From contig NZ_AHIL01000063.1 of the NCBI RefSeq assembly GCF_000241525.1, positions 1-64,000 of the forward strand: DNA of 64,000 nt, in the 5' to 3' direction. Under the pieces are notes generated by a model. The model ran no database searches and was not told the origin of the DNA. It saw nothing but the letters and a program-made list of their open reading frames with translations. Positions 8,603-19,484 of the stretch are shown here, in pieces. Each line of letters opens with the position of its first letter. The first letter of the stretch is position 1. The position numbers and the translations under genes were made by a program. This DNA is from Comamonas testosteroni ATCC 11996 (lineage in GTDB: Bacteria; Pseudomonadota; Gammaproteobacteria; Burkholderiales; Burkholderiaceae_C).

Positions 8603-9160
8603 TCAGACTTGATGAGCCTGCGGGCTAGGCACAAAACCAAACCTCAATGGCAGCAAGGCGCTGTCGACCTCCTGCACCTCGGGCAGCACGCCACTCTCCA
8701 GCGCATTTGCGGCATCCAGCATGTCTAGGCTGTGCACCATGCCCAGGCCCTGCGGCAAAGCCAGGAAAAGCCGCCCCTGCTCATCGAGCAGCACATGCTG
8801 CACCTGTTCGGCCGCCAGCTCCTGGCCCGTGTGGCTGCTCAGCTGCAGGCCATGCTCCGTGCATCGCAGACGCCATATCCATGGCGCGCTCTCCAGCTCC
8901 ACATACACGCGCTGCGGGCCGTTCTGAAAATACCAGCGGCCGTCGGACTCGGTCAGATAGTTGCGACCGATGAATTCGGCCAGCTTTTCATGGCGCAGCA
9001 GACTGCCCCTGGCACCGGGCTGGCCGCTCACAAACGTCCCGCAGGCCTGGGCCTGTTCGTCTCTGAGCCACCACTGGCCGCGCGCATCCAGACCCAGCCA
9101 GCCGCTGCAGGCCGGCACATTGGGCCATTTCGCCATGGCCTGCTTCACGATGTCATCCAT
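8603..9160 (-). CDS. Conserved hypothetical protein next to YheT hydrolase
   Basis: I do not recognise a named family. The 185-residue product has no signal peptide or membrane helix and begins MDDIVKQAMAKWPNVPACSG. The ATG at 9160 is preferred over GTG at 9163 because AGGAGA lies 7 bases upstream. Notable segments are WLGLDARGQWWLRDE, GRNYLTESDGRWYFQNG and PQRVYVELESAPWIWRL, which suggest a beta-rich soluble protein with many exposed Trp residues. It lies 29 bases after the hydrolase gene on the same strand and is likely co-transcribed with it. Coding is supported by codon use and the ribosome site. Confidence 0.75.
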   Translation of the reverse strand: MDDIVKQAMAKWPNVPACSGWLGLDARGQWWLRDEQAQACGTFVSGQPGARGSLLRHEKLAEFIGRNYLTESDGRWYFQNGPQRVYVELESAPWIWRLRCTEHGLQLSSHTGQELAAEQVQHVLLDEQGRLFLALPQGLGMVHSLDMLDAANALESGVLPEVQEVDSALLPLRFGFVPSPQAHQV

Positions 9161-9189
9161 CACTTATCTCCTGATCATTGCGTGGTCGC

Positions 9190-10161
9190 TCAAAGCCACT
9201 GCTCCAGCCATTCGGTCACGGCCAGCGGCATGGCCTGAACATGGGCAGGCCATGCACCGCTGGCAAAGCCGACATGCCCGCCATGCGGCGGCTGCCATAG
9301 CTGCACGGCTGCGCTCACCTCATCGGGCGTGGGCAGACTGTGCACCGGCACAAACGGATCGTTGCGCGCATTGAGCAGCAACAAGGGCACGGCCACTTGC
9401 TTGAGCAGGGGCTTGGCCGATGCCCGGCTCCAGTAATCATCGGCATCCCTGAAGCCATGGACCGGGGCCGTGAACACATCGTCAAAATCATGCAGGGTAC
9501 GCGCGCGCTGCAGCCGTTGCCTGTCAAACAGCCCAGGCGCCTGCTGCCATTTGGCCAGAGCCTTAGGCACCAGGGTACGCATGAAGACGGGGGTGTAGAT
9601 CCAGCGATTGAGCCCCTGGCCCAGATTGACGCCTCCAGCCACCAGATCCAGCGGCGCACAAATCACTGCCACACCCTTGACGAGCTCTGCAGCCGCCTGC
9701 TGCTGCAGCCCGGCCCAGCGTGCAAGGGCATTGCCACCCAACGATACCCCCATTGCCAGCAATCCGCCGCTCGCGCGTTGCTGCAGCCGGCGCAAAATCC
9801 AGTCCACTTCGTCCGCATCGCCGGAGTGATAGGCGCGCAGCAGGCGATTTGGCTCGCCGCTACAGCCGCGAAAATGCGGCACGGCCAGATGCCAGCCGCG
9901 CTGCGCACAGACCTGTGCCAGGGCCTTGGCGTAGTGACTCGAGGACGAGCCTTCCAGGCCGTGAAACAGCACCAGAGTGGGAGCGTTTGCACCTGCAGGA
10001 TGACTTGAAAAATCAATATCAATGAAGTCGTCATCAGGCGTGTCCCAGCGCTCGCGCTGCCACGCAGGAGACACCCCTGCCTTCGCATAGAGCGCAGCCC
10101 AGATGGTCTGGACATGACCTCCAGGTTGCCACCAAGGTGCACGAAATTGTTCGAAATTCAT
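9190..10161 (-). CDS. Alpha/beta hydrolase, YheT family
   Basis: 323-residue cytosolic hydrolase of the YheT/ABHD1-3 group (putative esterase). It opens APWWQPGGHVQTIWAAL, typical of the family. The oxyanion region is VLFHGLEGSSSSHYAKAL, the nucleophile elbow is GVSLGGN with Ser140, an acid is in NARNDPFVP and the catalytic His is in HGGHVGF. VPHFRGCSGEPN is another family signature. The start codon overlaps the stop of the preceding Rossmann-fold gene by 4 bases, so the two are translationally coupled. The natural substrate is unknown. Confidence 0.9.
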   Translation of the reverse strand: MNFEQFRAPWWQPGGHVQTIWAALYAKAGVSPAWQRERWDTPDDDFIDIDFSSHPAGANAPTLVLFHGLEGSSSSHYAKALAQVCAQRGWHLAVPHFRGCSGEPNRLLRAYHSGDADEVDWILRRLQQRASGGLLAMGVSLGGNALARWAGLQQQAAAELVKGVAVICAPLDLVAGGVNLGQGLNRWIYTPVFMRTLVPKALAKWQQAPGLFDRQRLQRARTLHDFDDVFTAPVHGFRDADDYWSRASAKPLLKQVAVPLLLLNARNDPFVPVHSLPTPDEVSAAVQLWQPPHGGHVGFASGAWPAHVQAMPLAVTEWLEQWL

Positions 10162-10913
10162 GAGGACCCCAGCCAGCTCTGCAGCTCTGGCCCCAGAGCG
10201 TCTTTCTGCGCCGCACGCCAGACCAGTTCAGGCGGAGCCACATGAATTCCCGGCGGCGCCTTGAGCAAGGCTGCCTCCACCAGACGGGCCACATGCATGG
10301 CGCGCACAGGACGCTCCGTCTGCGGCAGCATATAGCTGAGCGCCGAAAGCATGGTATTTGCCGTGCGCTGCAGCCAATGACCGTCATTGATTTTCCGGGC
10401 TTCTCTGGCCGAGCGCACAAAAATCAGCCGTTCGAAGCCCAGTGCGGCCACGCCTTGCTCGTTGAGATTGGCCAGCCCCTGCTTCAGCGCCTGGGGCAGG
10501 CTTCCCATATCGTGGGGCAGCACCACGGCGAGCGTGTGCACTCCACAGCGCCGCATCCACTGAGCCACCGCTTGCAGCTGATCCGGCTGAGGCGTCCACA
10601 AGGCTCGCTCGCGCTGGTAATAGGGACGCGGAGGCTCAAACATGATGATGCCCACATCGGCGCTCTGAACAAGCCATTGCTGCACATCGCCATCCTGCTG
10701 CGTCAGCAACTCCATGCCACGTAGACCCTGGACATAGGGCTCGCGCGCCAGCACCTGGACCAGCCCATAGTTCTGTGCACCCACCACGCGGCTGAGCACC
10801 TCGTTGCCCAGCGGCCCCGTGGCCCCGGCCAGCAACAGGCGCGGCAAGACCACAGTTTTCGGGCCGGGACGCTGTGCGCCACGCAGGGCATCGAGTGGAG
10901 AAACAGTGGACAT
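10158..10913 (-). CDS. NAD(P)-binding Rossmann-fold protein
   Basis: 251 residues from the ATG at 10913. The N-terminal half has a nucleotide-binding signature, LLLAGATGPLGNEVL (GxxGxxG), resembling the atypical short-chain dehydrogenase/NAD(P)H-binding group. The catalytic YxxxK is not obvious, so enzymatic activity is uncertain. An alternative upstream start at 10964 has a better ribosome site (AGGAAG) and would add a short cysteine-containing tail. It is upstream of, and overlapping, the YheT hydrolase gene, and diverges from lemA. Confidence 0.75.
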   Translation of the reverse strand: MSTVSPLDALRGAQRPGPKTVVLPRLLLAGATGPLGNEVLSRVVGAQNYGLVQVLAREPYVQGLRGMELLTQQDGDVQQWLVQSADVGIIMFEPPRPYYQRERALWTPQPDQLQAVAQWMRRCGVHTLAVVLPHDMGSLPQALKQGLANLNEQGVAALGFERLIFVRSAREARKINDGHWLQRTANTMLSALSYMLPQTERPVRAMHVARLVEAALLKAPPGIHVAPPELVWRAAQKDALGPELQSWLGSS

Positions 10914-11028
10914 GATTGCAATGCTAGCGCCGCTCGGCAGCTGACAGGACGACAAGCCCCGCATGCACACTTCCTGGCCAAGCCCTTATGCTATGGTTTC
11001 CGTCTCAATTTCGTGAATGGAAACACCC

Positions 11029-11646
11029 ATGAAACGCTGGCTTCTGGCAATCGCAACTGCCGCCTCCATGCTCTCCCTCACGGGCTGCGGCTATAACGAC
11101 TTTCAGCGCCTGGATGAAAAATCCAAGGCCGCCTGGAGCGAGGTGCTGAATCAGTACCAGCGCCGGTCGGACCTGATTCCGAACATAGTCGCCACAGTCA
11201 AGGGCGAGGCCAACTTCGAGCAGGAGACGTTGACCAAGGTGATCGAAGCACGCGCCAAGGCCACGTCGATTCAGGCCACTCCCGAGTTGATCAACAATCC
11301 CGAAGCCTTCAACAAGTTTCAGCAGGCGCAGGGCGAGATTTCCAGCGCGCTCTCGCGTTTGATGGTGGTTGCGGAAAGATATCCCGAACTCAAGGCCAAT
11401 CAGGCGTTCCGCGATCTGCGCGTAACGCTGGAGGGTACGGAAAATCGCATCACCGTGGCGCGCAACGAATACATAGGCACCGTACAGGCCTACAACGTGC
11501 TGGCGCGCAGCTTCCCCACCAATATCACCGCCAAGGTATTCAGCTACAAGGTCAAGCCCAACTTCACGGTGCAAAACGAAGCCCAGATATCCCAGCCACC
11601 GGCCGTCGACTTCTCAACGCCCGCAGCACCTGCTGGCAACAAGTAA
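11029..11646 (+). CDS. lemA: LemA family lipoprotein
   Basis: LemA proteins are membrane-attached helical-bundle proteins of unclear function. Here the N-terminus MKRWLLAIATAASMLSLTGC is a lipoprotein signal (Cys20). The signature YNDFQRLDEKSKAAWSEVLN and QYQRRSDLIPNIVATVKGEA follows, then a long helical region ending in VKPNFTV. The ATG at 11029 is used because GGAA lies 7 bases upstream; an ATG at 11017 is also open. It is the first gene of a lemA-TPM-TPM operon, a conserved neighbourhood in proteobacteria. Confidence 0.93.
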   Translation: MKRWLLAIATAASMLSLTGCGYNDFQRLDEKSKAAWSEVLNQYQRRSDLIPNIVATVKGEANFEQETLTKVIEARAKATSIQATPELINNPEAFNKFQQAQGEISSALSRLMVVAERYPELKANQAFRDLRVTLEGTENRITVARNEYIGTVQAYNVLARSFPTNITAKVFSYKVKPNFTVQNEAQISQPPAVDFSTPAAPAGNK

Positions 11647-11670
11647 TTGAAGGCTTGCGCTTCAAAAACC

Positions 11671-12603
11671 ATGCACCGCATACCTCAAGCTCTTATAAAT
11701 AAAGCGCTTGCAGCTATTGTTTTTGTATGGCTGACAATGCTTGCGGCACTGCCAGTCTGGGCGCAAGGTGCTGCAGGCACGCAACTGCAGCCTGTGCCCG
11801 AGCTCACTGTGCGCATCATCGACCAGACCGGCACGCTGAGCCCGGGCGATCTGCAATCGCTGAGCGAGCAGCTCAAGAAGCTCGAGGATGAGACCGGCGC
11901 CCAGGTCGCCGTGCTCATGGTTGCCACCACGGCCCCGGAAGACATCGCCGCCTATGCCTGGCGTGTGGCCAGCAGCTGGAAGCTGGGACGCAAGGACATA
12001 GGCGACGGCTCTCTCATCGTCGTGGCCAAGAACGACAGGCGCATGCGCATCGAGGTGGCGCGAAAGCTCGAAGGCGCCATCCCCGACATCCAGGCTGCAC
12101 GCATCATCGACGGCGCCATGAAGCCGCGCTTTCGCGCCAACGACTATGCAGGTGGACTGTCTGCCGCCATCGAGCAGATGAGTCTGCTGATTCATGGCGA
12201 GAAACTGCCCGCCCCGCAATCCCAGCCGCGCAAGTCCAGCAAGTCCTGGGCCGACCAGCTGGACTTTCTGCTGCCTCTGCTGTTCTTCGGCTTTCCGATT
12301 GGGATTGCCATCGCCCGCGCCATCTTTGGCCGCGTGCTGGGTTCGCTGCTCATTGGCGGCATTGCCGGGGTGGCCGCCTATGTGGTCACCACCAGCCTGT
12401 TGATTGCGGGCGTGGCAGGATTTCTGGGCCTGATCTTCACCCTGCTCTCCAATCTCTCGCGCGGCGGGGGCGGACCGTATATGAGCACCGGCGGGGGTGG
12501 CGGCTGGAGCAGCGGCAGTGGAGGCGGTTTCAGCTCGGGGGGCGGTTTCAGCTCCGGTGGCGGCGGCAGCTTTGGTGGCGGTGGCGCCTCGGGGGATTGG
12601 TGA
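11671..12603 (+). CDS. TPM-domain membrane protein (YgcG-like) with Gly/Ser-rich tail
   Basis: 310 residues from the ATG at 11671. A signal peptide ends PVWAQG, then a TPM_phosphatase/YgcG domain (IIDQTGTLSPGDLQSLSEQL to AAIEQMSLLIHGE) faces the periplasm. Two or three transmembrane helices follow (about 208-275), and the C-terminal tail is almost only Gly and Ser (GGGGGWSSGSGGGFSSGGGF). This layout is normal for LemA-linked TPM proteins. The signal-peptide coding region contains a short sequence also found elsewhere in the window (see the repeat at 11703-11724). It is followed by a second TPM gene after one base. Confidence 0.88.
   Translation: MHRIPQALINKALAAIVFVWLTMLAALPVWAQGAAGTQLQPVPELTVRIIDQTGTLSPGDLQSLSEQLKKLEDETGAQVAVLMVATTAPEDIAAYAWRVASSWKLGRKDIGDGSLIVVAKNDRRMRIEVARKLEGAIPDIQAARIIDGAMKPRFRANDYAGGLSAAIEQMSLLIHGEKLPAPQSQPRKSSKSWADQLDFLLPLLFFGFPIGIAIARAIFGRVLGSLLIGGIAGVAAYVVTTSLLIAGVAGFLGLIFTLLSNLSRGGGGPYMSTGGGGGWSSGSGGGFSSGGGFSSGGGGSFGGGGASGDW
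11703..11724 (-). repeat. Copy of a short dispersed motif inside a coding region
   Basis: Read on the minus strand this is AAAAACAATAGCTGCAAGCG followed by CT. It is nearly identical to AAAAACATAGCTGCTAGCGC at 29644-29663, with one gap and one substitution. Here it encodes part of the signal peptide (LINKALAAIVFV) of the TPM protein. Short GCGCTT/TAGCTAT repeats are, as I recall, frequent in Comamonadaceae genomes. Confidence 0.45.
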
Positions 12604-12604
12604 A

Positions 12605-13144
12605 ATGAGCAATATCTTCCAACGCCTGGCACGCCTGGTACGACACCGCTGGGCCGAACAGCATCTGCGCAAGGCCTTGCCGCCTGCCACGCTCAAGGAG
12701 CTGGAACTGCTGATTGCCAAAAGCGAGCTGGGCCACACCGGCCAAGTCCGCATCTGCGTCGAGGCCGGCCTGCCCTGGAGCTATATCTGGCGTGATGCCA
12801 CGGCCCGCCAGCGTGCGCTCTCGCAGTTCGCCAAACTCCATGTCTGGGACACGGAGCACAACAACGGCGCACTCATCTACCTGCTGCTGGCCGACCACGC
12901 CATAGAAATCGTGGCTGACCGCGCCCTGGACCGCACCATGAGCGCCGAGCAATGGCAAACGTTGATCAGCGATATGCAGTCTGCCTTCCAGGGTGGGCAT
13001 TTCAGCGTGGGCCTGGTATCGGCATTGGAGCGCGTCAACCGGCAACTGCAGGCGCATTTCCCGCGCAGATCGGCGGCTAACACGCAGCGAAACCTGCCCG
13101 ATGCGCCCGTGGTCCAAAGGCATCTGCCGGGCCGCAGCCGCTGA
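12605..13144 (+). CDS. TPM-domain protein, soluble partner
   Basis: 179 residues starting MSNIFQRLARLVRHRW, with a TPM domain over most of its length (LELLIAKSELGHTGQVRICV, NGALIYLLLADHAIEIVADR). It has neither signal peptide nor membrane segment, unlike its neighbour. It is the third gene of the lemA operon, with its start one base after the previous stop. It ends 45 bases before a convergent gene with no clear terminator between. Confidence 0.88.
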   Translation: MSNIFQRLARLVRHRWAEQHLRKALPPATLKELELLIAKSELGHTGQVRICVEAGLPWSYIWRDATARQRALSQFAKLHVWDTEHNNGALIYLLLADHAIEIVADRALDRTMSAEQWQTLISDMQSAFQGGHFSVGLVSALERVNRQLQAHFPRRSAANTQRNLPDAPVVQRHLPGRSR

Positions 13145-13188
13145 TCCGGTTCTGCAGCCGCATCCACCGACTGCAGCCCTCAGAAGCC

Positions 13189-13863
13189 TCAGGCCAGCAC
13201 ATGTCGCCCATACGGCGAACACAGCCAGAGCACGGCCGCCACATTGATCAGGACCATGAGCCAGAACTGCAGCTGAAAGCTGGTCTTGCTGCTTTTGTGG
13301 CGCAGCCACTGCTGGGCCAGCAGGGCACCGGGCCAGCCTCCGGCCAGCGCCATGGTCTGCAGCGTTTTTTCCGGCGTGCGCCACTGCCCCTTCTGAGCGG
13401 CCCATTTGTCCTGCCAGTAGGCCATGAAGGTCAGCACGCTGAGGCCCGCATAGACAATCCAGAGGATGCGCGGTACGCCCCAGATCACGGCGGCGGCCAG
13501 CATCATCAGCAGCCAGACCAGCAACACGCCATAACTGAAGCCACTGGAGGCATGCCAGCCCTGAGGAGCTGTACGCGAGGACTGCAAACGCCCGGCTGAC
13601 GAGTTGTTGCGCCGCACCGAAGAGGGGCGAGCCTGAGGCAGTGAACCGCCAGCTCGCCACGCAACCTGAAGCGCGCGCTTCTTGCCTTGCTCCATGCCGA
13701 CGGTAAATTCCAGGCGCAGGCCAGGCTGAGGACGCTGATCTGCGGGCGGGCGCGGCTCAAAAGCACTGACATGGACAAACAGGCGTTCACCACCGCCATC
13801 GGCTTCTATCCAGCCAAAGCCACGCTCGTCATTCCATTGCGTCAAGGTACCGCTATAGCGCAT
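13189..13863 (-). CDS. Cold-shock domain plus DUF1294 membrane protein
   Basis: 224 residues from the ATG at 13863 (AAGGA 6 bases upstream). Residues 1-65 form a cold-shock domain, with MRYSGTLTQWNDERGFGWIE and RLFVHVSAF as RNP1/RNP2-like motifs. A charged linker follows, then a DUF1294 region with three or four transmembrane helices and the family signature AYWQDKWAAQKGQWRTPEKT and GGWPGALLAQQWLRHKSSK. The CSD-DUF1294 fusion is a known architecture. Function is unknown; the layout suggests a membrane-tethered nucleic-acid binder. Confidence 0.9.
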   Translation of the reverse strand: MRYSGTLTQWNDERGFGWIEADGGGERLFVHVSAFEPRPPADQRPQPGLRLEFTVGMEQGKKRALQVAWRAGGSLPQARPSSVRRNNSSAGRLQSSRTAPQGWHASSGFSYGVLLVWLLMMLAAAVIWGVPRILWIVYAGLSVLTFMAYWQDKWAAQKGQWRTPEKTLQTMALAGGWPGALLAQQWLRHKSSKTSFQLQFWLMVLINVAAVLWLCSPYGRHVLA

Positions 13864-14004
13864 CTCCGTCCTTTGTTGTTTTTGACACCGCAAACAGGCC
13901 CGGTGATGCAAAAAGCAGGCGGGCCCCATCCAGAAAAAACCTTTTCCCCCGCATGGCTGTGTTAGTTTTGGGGCAGCCGTATTTTCTTAAGAAAGCACTC
14001 AAGC

Positions 14005-14274
14005 ATGCAGAAATCTTTGTTCTCTCTGGCCATCATCAGCTCTGCCTTGGCACTGAGCGCCTGCTCCTCCATCAGCCCCAGAGGCGCCGAGACGCCGGCC
14101 GAATACGACTACGCACTGAGCTGCAAGCTCAAGGAAGATGATCCCAAGAAGTGCGAAGCCCAGATTCGCGCCCTTTGCGAGGACCCCAGCAAGGCCGTGG
14201 TGCGCAAGTCGCGCCATGTGGATCCCAAGGACAACTCCGTGGTCTACGGTTATCAGGCCGCCTGTAACGGCTAA
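14005..14274 (+). CDS. Small cysteine-containing lipoprotein, unknown function
   Basis: 89 residues. The lipoprotein signal MQKSLFSLAIISSALALSAC gives acylated Cys20. The mature part holds four more Cys (SCKLKEDDPKKCEAQ, RALCEDPSK, AACNG), an even number that could form two periplasmic disulfides. No family is recognised. It is monocistronic and convergent with the ATP synthase operon, sharing its terminator. Confidence 0.75.
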   Translation: MQKSLFSLAIISSALALSACSSISPRGAETPAEYDYALSCKLKEDDPKKCEAQIRALCEDPSKAVVRKSRHVDPKDNSVVYGYQAACNG

Positions 14275-14374
14275 GCCGCTTGCGCGCTGCTGCGGCCCTG
14301 AATCCTGCTGATTTCGCGATTAATCCCTTTTGGGACAAGCGCAATGCGCTTCGATTTTTGCAGCAGCAGCCCGT

Positions 14375-14406
14375 AAAAAAAGCCACCGCATGCGGTGGCT
14401 TTTTTG
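14375..14406. terminator. Bidirectional terminator between the small lipoprotein gene and atpC
   Basis: The perfect inverted repeat AAAAAAGCCACCGCA/TGCGGTGGCTTTTTT has A and T runs at its ends, so it can terminate transcription on both strands. It closes the ATP synthase operon on the minus strand. Confidence 0.9.
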
Positions 14407-14437
14407 CTGCTGATGCATGTGCTCGGGGCACAGCACA

Positions 14438-14854
14438 TCAACGCTTTTGGCGGTACTTGCGCAGAGCGGCAATCTGAGCTGCCATGACAGCCAGCTCGGA
14501 CTGTGCACGGGCAATGTCCAGTTCGCCCTTGGCGTTCTTCAGGGCTTCCTCAGCGGCAGCCTTGGCCTTTTGCGCCTTTTCATCGTCCAGATCCTTGCCG
14601 CGGATGGCGGTGTCGGACAGCACGGTCACGCAGTTGGGTTGCACTTCCAAAATGCCACCGGCCACGAAGACGAACTCTTCGCTGCCATCAGGCATTTCGA
14701 TGCGCACCGAACCCGGCTTGATGCGGGTGATCAGCGGTGTGTGGCGGGGATAAATGCCCAGCTCGCCCGCTTCGCCGGGCAAGGCGACAAAGCGCGCTTC
14801 ACCGGAGAAGATGGACTCTTCGGCACTGACCACATCAACGTGAATAGTGTTCAT
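14438..14854 (-). CDS. atpC: F1F0 ATP synthase epsilon subunit
   Basis: 138 residues with the N-terminal beta-sandwich ([39 protein letters not shown]) and the C-terminal two-helix arm ([20 protein letters not shown]) that inhibits ATP hydrolysis. It is the last gene of the operon. Unlike the other junctions, a 144-base spacer with strong hairpins separates it from atpD, which may tune its expression. Confidence 0.97.
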   Translation of the reverse strand: MNTIHVDVVSAEESIFSGEARFVALPGEAGELGIYPRHTPLITRIKPGSVRIEMPDGSEEFVFVAGGILEVQPNCVTVLSDTAIRGKDLDDEKAQKAKAAAEEALKNAKGELDIARAQSELAVMAAQIAALRKYRQKR

Positions 14855-14947
14855 CTTTGCTCCTAGAAAAGGTTGAGGCTAGTTCCTAAAAACAGCATGG
14901 CCTAGCTCAGGGACGCTGAGCAAGGGCCGCCCCGCAGCGATAGCGTC

Positions 14948-14990
14948 GTCCCCCTCGTGAGGGGGAGGCGGCGCAGCCGCTAGGGGGTTG
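14948..14990 (-). repeat. GC-rich double-hairpin element between atpD and atpC
   Basis: Two adjacent perfect hairpins, CCCCCTC/GAGGGGG (14950-14965) and GCGGC/GCCGC (14968-14980), with GGGGG following. The sequence around them (CCCCCTCGTGAGGGGGAGGC) resembles GC-rich intergenic repeats I recall from Comamonas, Delftia and Acidovorax. It has no T run, so it is more like a REP-type mRNA element than a terminator. Confidence 0.55.
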
Positions 14991-14998
14991 CCGTTTAT

Positions 14999-16432
<1,434 letters not shown>

Positions 16433-16442
16433 TTAAAGCCGT

Positions 16443-17309
16443 TTACACAGCGGCTGCGCCTGCCACGATTTCCGACAACTCAGTCGTAATCGCTGCCTGA
16501 CGCGTCTTGTTGTAGACCAGCTTCAACTCGCTGATGACGTTGCCGGCGTTGTCGGTAGCGGCCTTCATGGCCACCATGCGCGCCGATTGCTCGGACGCCA
16601 TGTTTTCCGCAACTGCCTGATACACGAGGGACTCCACGTAACGAACCAGCAGTTCGTCGATGACGCTCTGAGCGTCAGGTTCGTAGATGTATTCCCAGGA
16701 TGAACCCGTCTTCTCGGCTTGCAATTTTTCGGACGACAGGGGGAGCAGCTGCTCCACCACCGACTCCTGCTTCATGGTGTTGATGAACTTGGTGTACGCC
16801 AGGTACACCGCGCTCAGCTTGCCTTCAGCATATTGGTCCAGCAACACCTTGACAGGCCCGATGAGCTTGTCGAGGTGAGGCGTGTCGCCCAAGCCTGTAG
16901 CGTGAGAGACCACCTTGGCACCGACACGGTTCAGGAAACCCAGTCCCTTGCCGCCAATGGCCACTGCATCTGTCGCAACACCCGCATCCTGCAGTTCGCG
17001 CAACTTGTTGGTGACGACACGCAACACGTTGGTGTTCATGCCGCCGCACAAACCCTTGTCGGTCGTCACCACGATGACGCCGACCTTCTTGGCATCGTTC
17101 ACTTGCATGAACGGATGCACATATTCAGGGTTAGCTTCGCCAAGATGGGCTGCAATGTTGCGGATTTTTTCGCTATATGGACGGGCAGCCAGCATCCGGT
17201 CCTGCGCCTTGCGCATTTTGGATGCAGCCACCATCTCCATGGCTTTGGTGATCTTCTTGGTGTTTTCCACCGATTTGATCTTGCCGCGTATTTCCTTACC
17301 TGCTGCCAT
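16443..17309 (-). CDS. atpG: F1F0 ATP synthase gamma subunit
   Basis: 288-residue central rotor shaft. The N-terminal coiled-coil helix is [20 protein letters not shown] followed by [16 protein letters not shown]. The C-terminal helix contains [18 protein letters not shown], the conserved signature. It is placed between atpA and atpD as in other proteobacteria. Confidence 0.98.
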   Translation of the reverse strand: MAAGKEIRGKIKSVENTKKITKAMEMVAASKMRKAQDRMLAARPYSEKIRNIAAHLGEANPEYVHPFMQVNDAKKVGVIVVTTDKGLCGGMNTNVLRVVTNKLRELQDAGVATDAVAIGGKGLGFLNRVGAKVVSHATGLGDTPHLDKLIGPVKVLLDQYAEGKLSAVYLAYTKFINTMKQESVVEQLLPLSSEKLQAEKTGSSWEYIYEPDAQSVIDELLVRYVESLVYQAVAENMASEQSARMVAMKAATDNAGNVISELKLVYNKTRQAAITTELSEIVAGAAAV

Positions 17310-17327
17310 GATGACTCCTCGCCGGTA

Positions 17328-18887
17328 TTAAGCGAAGGACTTCTTGAATGCAGTAATGGCTGCAGTCAGTTCAGCTTCGTCCTTGCCTTCCTTGTCGAAA
17401 GCACGCTTTTCGTTCAGACGGTCGAGCAAAGCGCCGTGGCTGGTCTTCAGGAACTGGTGCAGACCAGATTCGAAGGGCAGCACTTGCTTGACTTCGATGT
17501 CGTCCATGAAGCCCTTGTTCACTGCGAACAGCGAAGAAGCCATCAGAGCGGTCGACAGGGGCGAGTACTGAGCCTGCTTGAGCAGTTCGGTCACGCGGGC
17601 ACCGCGGTCCAGCTGCTTGCGGGTTGCATCGTCCAGATCGGAAGCGAACTGCGCGAAGGCAGCCAGTTCACGGTACTGAGCCAGGTCGGTACGGATACCG
17701 CCGGACAGGCCCTTCACAACCTTGGTCTGAGCAGCACCACCCACGCGGGACACCGAAATACCGGCGTTGATAGCGGGGCGCACGCCAGCGTTGAACAGGC
17801 TGGTTTCCAGGAAGATCTGGCCGTCAGTAATCGAAATCACGTTCGTGGGAACAAAAGCGGACACGTCGCCAGCCTGTGTTTCGATGATAGGCAGAGCGGT
17901 CAGAGAACCGGTCTTGCCCTTGACTTCACCCTTGGTGAATGCTTCGACATAGTCGGCGTTCACGCGAGCGGCACGCTCCAGCAGACGGCTGTGGAGATAG
18001 AACACGTCGCCGGGGAAGGCTTCACGTCCGGGAGGACGACGCAGCAGCAGCGAAACCTGACGGTAAGCCACAGCTTGCTTGGACAGATCGTCATAAACGA
18101 TCAGAGCGTCTTCGCCGCGGTCGCGGAAGTATTCGCCCATCGTGCAGCCGGAGTAGGCCGACACGTACTGCATGGCAGCGGATTCGGAGGCGGTAGCAGC
18201 CACGACGATGGTGTATTCCATCGCGCCAGCTTGTTCCAGCGCGCGCACCACGTTCTTGATCGAAGAAGCCTTCTGACCAATGGCAACGTACACGCAGATA
18301 ACGCCCTGGCCCTTCTGATTGATGATGGCGTCGATAGCGACAGCCGTCTTACCAGTCTGACGGTCACCAATGATCAGTTCACGCTGACCACGGCCCACGG
18401 GAACCATGGAGTCGATGGACTTGATACCGGTTTGCAGGGGCTGATCCACGGATTGACGTGCGATCACGCCAGGAGCGACCTTCTCGATCACGTCCGTCAT
18501 CTTGGCGTTGATGGGGCCCTTGCCGTCGATAGGCTGACCCAGGGCGTTCACCACGCGACCGACCAGCTCGGGGCCCACGGGCACTTCCAGAATACGGCCG
18601 GTGCACTTGACGGTGTTGCCTTCTGCGATGTGCTCGTAAGCACCCAGAATCACGGCGCCCACGGAGTCGCGCTCCAGGTTCAGAGCCAGACCGTAAGTGG
18701 GTTGACCGTCGGCGCCTGCGGGGAATTCCAGCATTTCGCCAGCCATCACGTCCGACAGGCCGTGCACGCGCACGATACCGTCAGTCACCGACACCACGGT
18801 GCCTTGGTTACGGACGTCAGTGCTAGCAGCCAGCCCTTCGATGCGGCTCTTGATCAGTTCAGAAATTTCTGCGGGATTGAGTTGCAT
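17328..18887 (-). CDS. atpA: F1F0 ATP synthase alpha subunit
   Basis: 519-residue non-catalytic nucleotide-binding subunit. The Walker A-type loop GDRQTGKT is at 174-181. The ATPase alpha/beta signature appears as [14 protein letters not shown], and [20 protein letters not shown] is the conserved nucleotide-domain segment. Length and position in the operon are normal. Confidence 0.98.
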   Translation of the reverse strand: MQLNPAEISELIKSRIEGLAASTDVRNQGTVVSVTDGIVRVHGLSDVMAGEMLEFPAGADGQPTYGLALNLERDSVGAVILGAYEHIAEGNTVKCTGRILEVPVGPELVGRVVNALGQPIDGKGPINAKMTDVIEKVAPGVIARQSVDQPLQTGIKSIDSMVPVGRGQRELIIGDRQTGKTAVAIDAIINQKGQGVICVYVAIGQKASSIKNVVRALEQAGAMEYTIVVAATASESAAMQYVSAYSGCTMGEYFRDRGEDALIVYDDLSKQAVAYRQVSLLLRRPPGREAFPGDVFYLHSRLLERAARVNADYVEAFTKGEVKGKTGSLTALPIIETQAGDVSAFVPTNVISITDGQIFLETSLFNAGVRPAINAGISVSRVGGAAQTKVVKGLSGGIRTDLAQYRELAAFAQFASDLDDATRKQLDRGARVTELLKQAQYSPLSTALMASSLFAVNKGFMDDIEVKQVLPFESGLHQFLKTSHGALLDRLNEKRAFDKEGKDEAELTAAITAFKKSFA

Positions 18888-18932
18888 GACTCTTTCCTTC
18901 TTTCTTGTGTGTTAGCCGAGACCTCAAGCGCA

Positions 18933-19472
18933 TTACGCGGTGAGGGCCGCTTTCATTTGTTCCAGACGGGCCTTGACGGAGGTGTCCAGCACCTCGTCGC
19001 CCACCACGACGCGAACGCCACCGATCAGCGATTCATCGAGCTTCACGGTGAGATTCAGCTTGCGGCCAAAGCGCTTTTCCAGCGTGGCGCCAAGCTCGGC
19101 CAGCGCTGCATCCTCAATCGGGAAAGCGCTGTACACCACGGCATCCGAAGAGCCGCTCTTGCTGTTCACGAGGCTGCGGAACTGGGCTGCCACTTCAGGC
19201 AGCACGTCCAGACGGCCGTTTTCGAGGACCACACGCAGGAAGTTGCGTGCGGACTCGGGCAATGCCGACTTGGCCACACCCGTGATGAGATCGAACACTT
19301 GCGCGTCGCTCACGTTCGGGTTGTCGGCCAGTTGGCGCAATTGCGGATTGGCGGCAATCGCCGCCAATTCCTCCACCCAAGCGACAGTGCTGTTCAAATC
19401 TGCAGCCTTGTCGGCGCAGGCTTTGAACAATGCTTCGGCGTAAGGGCGGGCAATGGTGGCGAGTTCTGCCAT
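18933..19472 (-). CDS. atpH: F1F0 ATP synthase delta subunit
   Basis: 179-residue stator subunit joining F1 to the b dimer. It starts [19 protein letters not shown], the conserved N-terminal helical domain, and ends with a beta-rich part ([20 protein letters not shown]). It lies 12 bases after atpF. Confidence 0.97.
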   Translation of the reverse strand: MAELATIARPYAEALFKACADKAADLNSTVAWVEELAAIAANPQLRQLADNPNVSDAQVFDLITGVAKSALPESARNFLRVVLENGRLDVLPEVAAQFRSLVNSKSGSSDAVVYSAFPIEDAALAELGATLEKRFGRKLNLTVKLDESLIGGVRVVVGDEVLDTSVKARLEQMKAALTA

Positions 19473-19484
19473 TTTTTGCTTTCC

